Made by a program: the position numbers and the translations under genes
Notes under the pieces: model-generated
What the model saw: only the letters and a program-made list of their open reading frames with translations
The model's database searches: none
Told to the model about the DNA's origin: nothing
Assembly (NCBI GenBank): GCA_016280485.1
Contig: JAEEGU010000051.1
Coordinates: 136,327 to 200,326, forward strand
From: Bacillota bacterium
GTDB taxonomy: Bacteria; Bacillota; Clostridia; Peptostreptococcales; Anaerovoracaceae
Direction: 5' to 3'
DNA length: 64,000 bases
In this document: piece after piece, positions 47,969-55,902 of the stretch
Numbering within the stretch: the first letter of the stretch is position 1
Layout of the letters: every line of letters starts with the position of its first letter

Positions 47969-48000
47969 GACCTGTCACCCCTTCCCTCTTGGATAGGCTA

Positions 48001-48063
48001 AGTATATCACGGGTAATTGAAAAGTCAAGAACTATTTCAAAAATAATTGAAATAGTTCTTGAC
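48001..48063 (-). promoter_or_regulatory. Promoter and 17-bp inverted-repeat operator of the SdpR-like operon
   Basis: Minus strand TTGACT (48028-48023), 16 bp, TATACT (48006-48001). GTCAAGAACTATTTCAA and TTGAAATAGTTCTTGAC form a perfect 17-bp inverted repeat (48024-48040, 48047-48063) that overlaps the -35 box. Confidence 0.85.
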
Positions 48064-48090
48064 TCATGAAAAATGTCTGAACGGAGAGGT

Positions 48091-48864
48091 TCAACGGATT
48101 GGACGCAACGTGACCCGTTCCATGGGGTGAATCCCAAAGCCTGCCAGCAGCGTTTCGGCCTTGGCGATCAAATCCGGAGACCAGGTCTCCTTGGGGCTGT
48201 GGGCGTCGCTGCCCAGAACCACAGAACAGCCCTCCTCCCCTGCAATCCGCCAGAAGGCGGGATCCGGGTAGTGCTTCCCTTCGCTGTAGCCCAGAAGATT
48301 GAATTCCAGCGGGATGGAAAGATCCATGGCCTTGCGGCAGATGGCCCGGACGTGGCGGTCATAAGCCTTCGGGTCACCTGTAAATTGGAACAGATCCGGG
48401 TGGGCAAAATAAGTAAACAGGCCGGTCTCCAGGGCCTCCATGGTCTGCCCCTGGTACTGATCCAGCAGCCTTTCATCCTCGGTAGGACGAGGGCTGAAAA
48501 TCCCCTCTGTCTCATTGTAAAGCGCGTGCTGCCCCAGGATCAGATAATCCATGGGGAACTGCCGTATATAGTCCAGCAGCCGCGGAAACAGTTTTGGGTA
48601 ATACTCCGCCTCCAGGCCAATAAACAGGGTGATGCGGTCCTTGTATTCCTCCCGAAGACGCAGAAGTGTAGACACATAGTCCTCCAACTGCTCCGGGCGC
48701 ATGCGGAAGGTGGAATAGTAGTCGGGCTTGTCGAAAAAATAGGGGGTGTGGTCGGAAAAGCCCAACTCCACAAAGCCTGCCTCCAAAGCCCGTTCGATAT
48801 AATCCCGTTCCGCACCCTCAGCATGGTTGCAGCGGGGCGTATGGGTGTGGTAATTGGCAATCAT
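48091..48864 (-). CDS. PHP-domain histidinol-phosphatase (HisJ-like)
   Basis: A 257-residue protein beginning with the PHP metal site YHTHTPRCNHAEG, then LGFSDHTPY, GLEAEYYP, LGQHAL, YFAHPDLF and a terminal GSDAHSPKETW. Size and motif order match HisJ-type L-histidinol phosphate phosphatases. ATG behind AGAGGAAAAC. Confidence 0.88.
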   Translation of the reverse strand: MIANYHTHTPRCNHAEGAERDYIERALEAGFVELGFSDHTPYFFDKPDYYSTFRMRPEQLEDYVSTLLRLREEYKDRITLFIGLEAEYYPKLFPRLLDYIRQFPMDYLILGQHALYNETEGIFSPRPTEDERLLDQYQGQTMEALETGLFTYFAHPDLFQFTGDPKAYDRHVRAICRKAMDLSIPLEFNLLGYSEGKHYPDPAFWRIAGEEGCSVVLGSDAHSPKETWSPDLIAKAETLLAGFGIHPMERVTLRPIR

Positions 48865-48892
48865 AGTTTTCCTCTGTCTGGCTCAAAAATTT

Positions 48893-49942
48893 TTATCCGC
48901 GTCCGGCCTTGATTGCAAGCAGAATCAACAACACAACGACTGCGATGATGAGCAGCGTGACGATTACTTTACGCAGCCGGCATCTGAAGCTTGTTGGTTC
49001 GATTATTGCATCATCCATATCGTTCATTTGGTTTATGTTGTAATAGTGATAGCGGATATGAGGTGAATAATACCACTGGCGGCTGGGATCGTAAACGGTC
49101 GCGGACCGGGCATTTCCAGTGTCGAAGCCGTTGTCACCGACCCCGCCGAGTCTGCTTCTGCCAGAAAACCCCCGGGTAAATCCGCGGGTCGTTCCACCGG
49201 GCTTGTCCCTGCTGTCTCGATCGGATTTTCGGTCGGAATGGTCGGACCGGGCAACCATGACAATAAACGCGATAATCACGGCAACCAGAAGGATCAAATA
49301 GACGCCGAAGCTGCCTGCTGCCAGGCCTTTGCAAATGGAATTCTGCCACACATCCCGTCTTGACCAAATCAGAACGCCGAGATTGACACTGCTCAGCAGT
49401 GTGCATACGGCCATGCTGAGCCAAAATTCCGTCTGTTCTAACTTTATGAATCTGTACAGCGCGATTCCACACATCACCAAAAGGGCAAAAATACCCGCAC
49501 TCAGCCAGCCATCAGCATTTGCTCCATTTTGGCTGACAAGGATCATTACAACGCCGAAAAGGATTGCCGCGGCAGGCAAGCCGCTGACGGCAAGGTTCAG
49601 GAAACGAACGTCAATTCCGAGAACGTCCGTCAGCGTCAGGGCAGCAAGGCCAATGCCTCCGTGATTCAGCAGCGAGCAAACCAGATACCAGCGTTCATCT
49701 TTTTTGGACACGACGAAGTATAGAATCACGGAGACGACCACAAGCAACAGCATAAAGACAATGGAAATCTCTGTTCGTCTTCCTCGCTCAGAAAAGGAGC
49801 CAATGAAAAATGTCAGCAGCAGGGACAGAATTGCACCGATCCCGGTATACATGGTCAGTAACGCGGCTTTATTCTCTTCGAGCGCGTACAAATCCTCTTT
49901 GCGAAAATTCTCGGTAAACTGTTGTGTATCTTTTTCATTCAT
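48893..49942 (-). CDS. Polytopic membrane protein, unknown function
   Basis: A 349-residue protein with about eight membrane segments up to residue ~235. A hydrophilic Arg/Gly/Asp-rich loop follows (SDRKSDRDSRDKPGGTTRGF), with a final membrane helix at the C-terminus (VIVTLLIIAVVVLLILLAI). The ATG at 49942 is chosen; the longer frame runs into nadE. Family not recognised. Confidence 0.6.
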   Translation of the reverse strand: MNEKDTQQFTENFRKEDLYALEENKAALLTMYTGIGAILSLLLTFFIGSFSERGRRTEISIVFMLLLVVVSVILYFVVSKKDERWYLVCSLLNHGGIGLAALTLTDVLGIDVRFLNLAVSGLPAAAILFGVVMILVSQNGANADGWLSAGIFALLVMCGIALYRFIKLEQTEFWLSMAVCTLLSSVNLGVLIWSRRDVWQNSICKGLAAGSFGVYLILLVAVIIAFIVMVARSDHSDRKSDRDSRDKPGGTTRGFTRGFSGRSRLGGVGDNGFDTGNARSATVYDPSRQWYYSPHIRYHYYNINQMNDMDDAIIEPTSFRCRLRKVIVTLLIIAVVVLLILLAIKAGRG

Positions 49943-49974
49943 TAATTTCGATTTATCTGTTGTATCAATCTCTC

Positions 49975-50724
49975 TTATTCGTCTGCCTTGGTCTCGATCC
50001 CGGCGTCGAAGCTGGGCATCAGGCACAGCTTGAACAGATTGCGGCGATGAAGCCGGTCAATCCGCTCCTTGGTCTCCAGGTCGTCGATTTCTCCGGTCCG
50101 GATATAGCGATCCAGCACCGCATAGCTGAATCCCAGGTTGTCCTCATCCGTCTTGCCGCAAAGGCCGTCAATGGGGACCTTCTCCACCAGAACCTCGGGC
50201 AGACCCAGGTAACGGCCAACGGCCTTGACCTCCTGAACCGTCAGGTGGGACATGGGGCTGAAATCGCCTGCCGCGTCGCCGTAGCGGGTGGAATAGCCCA
50301 CCCAGTCCTCGGACAGATTGCAGGTGTTCACCACACGACCGTTCCGGCTCTGGCTGACGGCGTAGAGCGTGGCCATGCGAATTCTGGGCGGCAGATTGAC
50401 GACGCTCTGGTTGGAGAGCTCAAAGCCCTCTGGCATGGCGTTTTTGACTCCCTCCACGGCGTCGTGAATGTTCACCACGTAGTTTTCAATGCCCAGATGC
50501 TCGCAGAGCAGATGGGCCATATCGATGTCGTGCTGCGCACCGTTGGGCATCAGAACACCGATGACACGGTCCTTGCCCAGGGCCTTCACGCACAAGGCGG
50601 CAGCCACGGAGCTGTCCTTGCCGCCGGAGATTCCAAGCACGGCGTTGCAGCCGGGGCCGTTTTCCTCAAAGAAGTCCCGGATCCATTGGACACAGGCTTC
50701 TGTGGTTTTTTTGACGTCAAACAT
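49975..50724 (-). CDS. nadE: NAD(+) synthetase
   Basis: A 249-residue protein. LGISGGKDSSVAAALC is the PP-loop ATP site. NTCNLSEDWVGYSTRYGDAAGDFSP and DGLCGKTDEDNLGFSYAVLD are the deamido-NAD-binding and catalytic signatures of ammonia-dependent NadE. ATG behind AAAGGAG. Confidence 0.93.
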   Translation of the reverse strand: MFDVKKTTEACVQWIRDFFEENGPGCNAVLGISGGKDSSVAAALCVKALGKDRVIGVLMPNGAQHDIDMAHLLCEHLGIENYVVNIHDAVEGVKNAMPEGFELSNQSVVNLPPRIRMATLYAVSQSRNGRVVNTCNLSEDWVGYSTRYGDAAGDFSPMSHLTVQEVKAVGRYLGLPEVLVEKVPIDGLCGKTDEDNLGFSYAVLDRYIRTGEIDDLETKERIDRLHRRNLFKLCLMPSFDAGIETKADE

Positions 50725-50835
50725 TTCTATTCTCCTTTTCCTGCGGGCAGAGACTGCCCGCAGGATATTGATTTGGAAATTACATGATTTCTCAGAGGCC
50801 GGAAAGCGGCTTATTGCTCCTCTTCGCAACAGTCG

Positions 50836-51108
50836 TCAGACATGCTCCTCCAGCCAGCGGAGCATTTCTTCCCTGCCATCCAGGGACATTGGGAAGGTTT
50901 TTTCTCCTTCAATTTCGCTGAATTCATAGCTCAAAGGCCCATGCCAGTATTCCGCCTTGATGGAGCTGGCCGCGTAGTCAACCTCTTTCTTCTTGGGCGG
51001 GATCATGACCGCGTCCGGCGTGATCTTGTAGCGAAAGAGTCCGCAGGAGCCGGTAAAGACGTTGCCGTTTTCAAAGTGGTGAAAGACCGGCAGAAATACT
51101 GCGCTCAT
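50836..51108 (-). CDS. Small conserved-looking protein linked to pepF
   Basis: A 90-residue soluble protein (VFTGSCGLFRYKITPDAVMI, then AEYWHGPLSYEFSEI). Its ATG overlaps the pepF stop by 4 bp, so it is co-translated with pepF. I do not recognise the family. Confidence 0.6.
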   Translation of the reverse strand: MSAVFLPVFHHFENGNVFTGSCGLFRYKITPDAVMIPPKKKEVDYAASSIKAEYWHGPLSYEFSEIEGEKTFPMSLDGREEMLRWLEEHV

Positions 51109-52910
51109 TCGGCCATCAGCTCTTCCATCTCTCCCAGCAGCTCGCCGAAGAGGGCCAGGGCCTGATTCACAGGCTCAGGGGAAGACATATCCACCCCGGC
51201 GCCCTTCAGCAGGTCGATAGGATCCTTGGAGCAGCCGCCGGAAAGGAAGCCGATGTAGTCCTTCACGGCGCTCTCGCCTTCCTTCAGAATCCGGCGGGAC
51301 AGGGCGATGGCGGCGGAATATCCAGTGGCGTACTGGAAGACGTAGTAGTTGTAGTAGAAATGCGGGATCCGCTCCCACTCGTAGGCGATCTCCTCGTCCA
51401 GGACAATATCGTCGCCAAAATAGAGGTGATTCAGCTTCTTGTACTCCTCGCACATCCGCTCGGCAGTCAGGGCCACGCCCTGCTGGTTCAGCTGGCCCAG
51501 CAGCAGCTCGTACTCGGCGAACATGGTCTGACGGTACAGAGTGGTGCGGAACTGCTCCAGGAAGTGATTGATCAGATAGGCGCGCGCCTTCTTGTCGGTG
51601 GTTTTGCTGAGCAGATGCTCCATCAGCAGAGCTTCGTTGCAGGTGGAGGCAACCTCCGCCACAAAGATCACGTAATCGGCATCCACGGGGTTCTGGTACT
51701 TGTTGGAGTGCCAGGAGTGCAGGGCGTGGCCCATCTCATGGGCCAGGGTAAACTGGCTGTCCAGGGTGCCGGTGTAATTCAGCAGAACATAGGGATGGAC
51801 AAAAGCGCCTGCAGAATAGGCGCCGCTGCGCTTGCCAGCGTTTTGATACACGTCGATCCAGCGCTTGTCGAAGCCTTCCTTCAAAACTTTGCGGTAATCC
51901 TCGCCCATGGGAGCCAGGGACTCGAACACCGTCTGCTTGGCCTGGTCAAAGGGGATCTTCACGTCCGCGCCGGGAACCAGGGGCGTATAGAGATCGTAGA
52001 AATGGAGTTCATCCACACCCAGCAGCTTTTTGCGAAGGCGAACGTAACGGTGCATTTTGTCGAAGTTCTGGTGGACGGCGTCGATCAGGTTGTGATAGAC
52101 GCTCACAGGGACGTTGGTGTGGTCCAGCGCGGCTTCCAGGGGGGAAGCGTACTTTCTGGCGTCCGCCATAAACTGCAGGCTCTTGACCTGGGAGTTGAGA
52201 ATGGCGGCAACAGTGTTCTTGTTGGCGGCCCAGGTGTTGTAGGTGTTCTCAAAGGCGGACTTTCGAAGAATGCGGTCGTCGGATTCCATATAGGAGATAT
52301 AGGTACCTTGGGAAAGGGGGAGCTTGTTGCCGTCCTTGTCTACCGCGTCCGGGAAAGTCAGATCAGCGTCGGCAAACTTGGAGTAGATGTCGTCGGGGGC
52401 CTGCATCATCTCCCCTGTCATTGCCAGCAGCTTTTCTTCGCTGGGAGACAGAACGTGGGCGGCATGCCGACGGATATTAAAGATGTAACGGCGGTAACGC
52501 TCCAGACCGGGCTCCTCGGCATAGAAGCGGTCCATGTCCCCGTCGGAGATGGCCATGATCTCAGGGGTCTCAAAGGAAGTGGCGGAGGTAAAGCCAACGT
52601 ATGCGGACATGGCCATACCGTTCATTTCCTGATACTTGGCAACCCGGGTGTCCTCGTCGTTCCGGCGGGAAGAGTAATTAAACAAATTGCTCAGCCGGAC
52701 ACCGGTGGCTTCCATCTTCTGCATATAGGAAAGCAGGGTCTTTGCGTCCTGGCCCAGCTTCCCGGCGAAGGAGGCCAGCTCGGCAGTATCAGCCTTCAGC
52801 TTTTCCAGGTCTTCCATCCAGGCTTCATCGGAAGGATACATGTCCTCGATGGCCCACCGGTCTTTTTCGGGAATCTCAGAACGCTCGGGAATCTTCTTCA
52901 TTTCTGCCAT
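51105..52910 (-). CDS. pepF: Oligoendopeptidase F
   Basis: A 601-residue M3B metallopeptidase. FTLAHEMGHALHSWHS (~residue 388) is the HExxH zinc site, and VAEVASTCNEALLMEHLL supplies the downstream Glu ligand. The length is typical (~600). ATG at 52910 behind AAAGGAAT. It degrades small peptides in the cytoplasm. Confidence 0.93.
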   Translation of the reverse strand: MAEMKKIPERSEIPEKDRWAIEDMYPSDEAWMEDLEKLKADTAELASFAGKLGQDAKTLLSYMQKMEATGVRLSNLFNYSSRRNDEDTRVAKYQEMNGMAMSAYVGFTSATSFETPEIMAISDGDMDRFYAEEPGLERYRRYIFNIRRHAAHVLSPSEEKLLAMTGEMMQAPDDIYSKFADADLTFPDAVDKDGNKLPLSQGTYISYMESDDRILRKSAFENTYNTWAANKNTVAAILNSQVKSLQFMADARKYASPLEAALDHTNVPVSVYHNLIDAVHQNFDKMHRYVRLRKKLLGVDELHFYDLYTPLVPGADVKIPFDQAKQTVFESLAPMGEDYRKVLKEGFDKRWIDVYQNAGKRSGAYSAGAFVHPYVLLNYTGTLDSQFTLAHEMGHALHSWHSNKYQNPVDADYVIFVAEVASTCNEALLMEHLLSKTTDKKARAYLINHFLEQFRTTLYRQTMFAEYELLLGQLNQQGVALTAERMCEEYKKLNHLYFGDDIVLDEEIAYEWERIPHFYYNYYVFQYATGYSAAIALSRRILKEGESAVKDYIGFLSGGCSKDPIDLLKGAGVDMSSPEPVNQALALFGELLGEMEELMAE

Positions 52911-53049
52911 GATAGTTATTCCTTTCTTTCCACCAAAGCGGTGTTTATTCCATCCCCAATTGTACTCCAATTCGGTCCTTTCGTCAATCTAATTCTGATG
53001 TTCCTTTTCTCTGGGAAATAAAAAATTTACGAATCTGTCTTTGCAAAAC

Positions 53050-53078
53050 TTGAAATGAAGAAGAAAATAAGATATAAT
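53050..53078 (+). promoter_or_regulatory. Promoter of the SPFH/zinc-ribbon gene
   Basis: TTGAAA, 17 bp, TATAAT; transcription would start about 65 bp before the ATG. Confidence 0.75.
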
Positions 53079-53151
53079 ATCGAACAGTGAATCGGTTCCG
53101 ACCGGATCCGTCCATTCCAAAGGCAATTTGATTTTGAAAGGAGTACATACT

Positions 53152-54483
53152 ATGGGACTTATCGCAGCAGGTCTTGGCGCGATCGGCGGTGTTCTTGCCG
53201 ATCAATGGAAGGAATTTTTCTACTGCGACGCGATTGACAAGAATGTTCTGGCTGTCAAGGGCCAGAAGAAGCTTTCCAGCCGCTCCAGCAACACCAAAGG
53301 CAACGACAACATCATTTCCAACGGCTCTGTCATTGCCGTGGCCGACGGCCAGTGTATGATCATCGTGGAGCAGGGCAAAATTGTGGAGGTCTGTGCAGAG
53401 CCCGGCGAATTCGTTTGGGATTCTTCCACCGAGCCCTCTATCTTCACCGGCAAGCTGGGAACCAGCATCAAAGAGACCTTCAAGCAGATCGGTAAGCGCT
53501 TCACCTTCGGTGGTGACCCCGGCAAGGATCAGCGGGTGTACTACTTCAACACCAAGGAGATTATCGACAACAAGTTCGGCACTCCCACCCCCATCCCCTT
53601 CCGGGTCGTGGACCGCAACATCAACCTGGATATTGACGTATCCGTCCGCTGCAGCGGCCTGTATTCCTACCGGGTCGTCGATCCCCTGCTGTTCTACGCC
53701 AACGTCTGCGGCAACGTGGAGCGGGCCTATACCAGAGATGAGATTGACAGCCAGCTGAAGACGGAGTTTGTCTCTGCCCTGCAGCCTGCCTTTGCGAAGA
53801 TTTCTGAGCTTCAGGTCCGTCCCTCTGCCCTTCCCGGTCACGCGGAAGAGCTCAGCGAGGCGATGAACGCTGCCCTTTCCAAGAAATGGGGCGAGCTCCG
53901 GGGTATTCAGGTGGTCTCCATCGCCATGAACCCCATCACCCTCTCCGAGGAGGACCAGGAGCTCATTAAGAAGGCCCAGCACGCTGCCATCATGCGGGAT
54001 CCTACCATGGCTGCCGCCACTCTGGTGGAGGCTCAGAGCCAGGCCATGAAGGACGCTGCCAACAACTCCGCCGGCGCTATGACCGGCTTCATGGGCTACG
54101 GTATGGCCCAGCAGGCAGGCGGCTTCAACGCCCAGAACCTCTTTGCCATGGGACAACAGCAGCAGGCATCCGCTCCCGCGGCTCCCGCGAAGGAAGAACC
54201 CAAGGGCGCGACATGGACCTGCACCTGCGGCGCGGTAAACACCGGCAAGTTCTGCATGGAGTGCGGCTATCCCAAGCCCGAAGTCAAGGACGGCTGGATC
54301 TGCTTCAAGTGCGGCTCCGTCAACAAAGGCAAGTTCTGCATGGAATGCGGCGCGAAAAAGCCTGCCGGAGAGCCTCTCTACAAGTGTGACAAGTGCGGCT
54401 GGGAGCCTGAGGATCCCAAGAATCCCCCGAAGTTCTGCCCGGAATGCGGCGATGTCTTCGACGACAGAGATATTCAGCAGTAA
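53152..54483 (+). CDS. SPFH-domain protein with C-terminal zinc ribbons (YdjI/virion-core-like)
   Basis: A 443-residue protein. Residues ~20-300 match the SPFH-type virion-core protein family (WKEFFYCDAIDKNVLAVKGQ, DIDVSVRCSGLYSYRVVDP, RGIQVVSIAMNPITLSEEDQ). A Gln/Ala linker follows, then three CxxC..CxxC zinc ribbons (CTCGAVNTGKFCMECG, CFKCGSVNKGKFCMECG, CDKCGW..CPECG). ATG behind AAAGGAG. Likely membrane-associated scaffold; the exact role is unknown. Confidence 0.8.
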   Translation: MGLIAAGLGAIGGVLADQWKEFFYCDAIDKNVLAVKGQKKLSSRSSNTKGNDNIISNGSVIAVADGQCMIIVEQGKIVEVCAEPGEFVWDSSTEPSIFTGKLGTSIKETFKQIGKRFTFGGDPGKDQRVYYFNTKEIIDNKFGTPTPIPFRVVDRNINLDIDVSVRCSGLYSYRVVDPLLFYANVCGNVERAYTRDEIDSQLKTEFVSALQPAFAKISELQVRPSALPGHAEELSEAMNAALSKKWGELRGIQVVSIAMNPITLSEEDQELIKKAQHAAIMRDPTMAAATLVEAQSQAMKDAANNSAGAMTGFMGYGMAQQAGGFNAQNLFAMGQQQQASAPAAPAKEEPKGATWTCTCGAVNTGKFCMECGYPKPEVKDGWICFKCGSVNKGKFCMECGAKKPAGEPLYKCDKCGWEPEDPKNPPKFCPECGDVFDDRDIQQ

Positions 54484-54494
54484 AATATCGGCAA

Positions 54495-54527
54495 CGCCCG
54501 GCGCAATTTCGCGCCGGGCGTATTTTT
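54495..54527 (+). terminator. Terminator of the SPFH gene
   Basis: A 10-bp stem CGCCCGGCGC / GCGCCGGGCG followed by TATTTTT. Confidence 0.9.
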
Positions 54528-54530
54528 ATG

Positions 54531-54784
54531 TTGACATACCTGTTTTTTACGGTATAATACATTATATTGCCTCTTATACTGGTATTTGTAATTTAATAGT
54601 TTGAAGCTATTATAATCCAGTATCCGCTTTCCGTGGATGCCGCCCTGGGCAAAGCCCTGGAAAATATGCCGTACAATATCTATTTTGCAAATCCGCATGG
54701 ATTTGCAAACCGCTGCTTTGCTGCGGCTGATTTAACAGATTGTAACCATTTCATCAGAAAATAATACTATGGGGGATTTGTGTA
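54531..54784 (+). promoter_or_regulatory. Promoter and structured leader of the phosphatidylt­ransferase gene
   Basis: TTGACA (54531-54536), 16 bp, TATAAT (54553-54558). The ~220-bp leader contains a perfect 11-bp hairpin (TTTGCAAATCC, loop GCAT, GGATTTGCAAA at 54684-54709) and a CCGC / GCGG hairpin, which suggests RNA-level control; no known riboswitch is recognised. Confidence 0.6.
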
Positions 54785-55354
54785 ATGTTTAAGCTCTTCC
54801 GTGACGGAAAAATCTGGACAATACCCAACGCCATGTCGTTTTTCCGGCTGTTGTTGGTTCCGGTGATCGTCTGGTCCTATCTGTCATTGGAGAACACGAC
54901 TCTGACCATTATCCTGCTTGCTGTGTCTGCCTTGACGGACGTTCTGGACGGAAGGATCGCCAGGCGGTTCAATATGGTCTCAGATCTGGGAAAAGCCCTC
55001 GACCCCCTGGCGGATAAACTCACCCAGGCGTGCATCGTGTTCTGCCTTGCATTTTCGCGGCCGGTCCTTTGGATCCTGTTGGGCATGTGCGTCGTACGGG
55101 AGCCCTGCATGGCAATCCTCGGCTATATTACGATCCGAAAAACCAACAAGGTGCCCTGCGCAAAATGGTACGGTAAGGTTTCGACGGTTGTGCTCTACAC
55201 CACGGCGCTTTCCCTGCTTGTCTTCCCGAATATGCCGGATTGGCTTTCCACCACACTGATCATCTTAAGCATTCTCTGCGTTTCCTCCGCGCTGCTGCTC
55301 TATACTCGCTATTACGTAGGCGTTTGGAAGCAGATGGAAGCGGAAGCCTCTTAA
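54785..55354 (+). CDS. CDP-alcohol phosphatidyltransferase (PgsA-like)
   Basis: A 189-residue membrane protein with the family motif DVLDGRIARRFNMVSDLGKA followed by LDPLADK (D-x2-DG-x2-AR...G-x3-D-x3-D). The N-terminal TIPNAMSFFRLLLVPVIVW is typical of PgsA or cardiolipin-type synthases. ATG behind GGGGGA. Confidence 0.85.
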   Translation: MFKLFRDGKIWTIPNAMSFFRLLLVPVIVWSYLSLENTTLTIILLAVSALTDVLDGRIARRFNMVSDLGKALDPLADKLTQACIVFCLAFSRPVLWILLGMCVVREPCMAILGYITIRKTNKVPCAKWYGKVSTVVLYTTALSLLVFPNMPDWLSTTLIILSILCVSSALLLYTRYYVGVWKQMEAEAS

Positions 55355-55370
55355 AAGATCGAAGTATGTA

Positions 55371-55401
55371 CTGCCGTGGCCGTCGTTGGCCACGGCAGTT
55401 T
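55371..55401. terminator. Terminator between convergent genes
   Basis: An 11-bp stem CTGCCGTGGCC / GGCCACGGCAG with a GTCGTT loop. Confidence 0.8.
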
Positions 55402-55826
55402 CATTCGCTTTGATCCGGCTCGAAAACCTCCCGGATTGCCTTTGCCGCTTCGTTTCCAGGATTTCCAAGGACCAGGTCTTTTTGGCTCAGCATACCCACA
55501 AGCCTGCCGTCCTGGGTAACTGGAAGACGGCGCACCTGGTGCTTTCCCATGGTTTTCGCAGCCTGCATCCCTGTCTCCTCAGCTTTTACTGTCACAGCTC
55601 CCGTGCTCATAACGGTGCGGACCCGGGTGATATTCGGATCATAGTTTGCTGCCACACAGCGAACCGTAATATCCCGATCCGTCAGCATCCCTACCAATTT
55701 TCCGCCCTGTGTCGTCACGGGCAGCGCGCCGACGTTGTGCCGACTAAGGAGTCTGGCCGCGGCGGCAACCGTTTCTTCCCGGTCTACTGTGATCAGGCTG
55801 TTGGACATAAGATCCTTCACTTGCAT
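55401..55826 (-). CDS. Double CBS-domain protein
   Basis: A 141-residue protein with two CBS motifs (VGALPVTTQGGKLVGMLTDR and VRRLPVTQDGRLVGMLSQKD). Stand-alone pairs bind adenine nucleotides and act as regulators. ATG behind GAGGAGG. Confidence 0.9.
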   Translation of the reverse strand: MQVKDLMSNSLITVDREETVAAAARLLSRHNVGALPVTTQGGKLVGMLTDRDITVRCVAANYDPNITRVRTVMSTGAVTVKAEETGMQAAKTMGKHQVRRLPVTQDGRLVGMLSQKDLVLGNPGNEAAKAIREVFEPDQSE

Positions 55827-55902
55827 AATAAATCCTCCTCTTGGGTTATGTTCAAGAGGAGGATTTCCATTATTTCAGCGGATTATACGCGAGAATTCGG
55901 TT

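Noticed and set aside
51360..53021. A 553-codon plus-strand open frame opposite pepF
   Set aside because: The minus strand encodes a complete pepF with HExxH; the opposite frame is a by-product.
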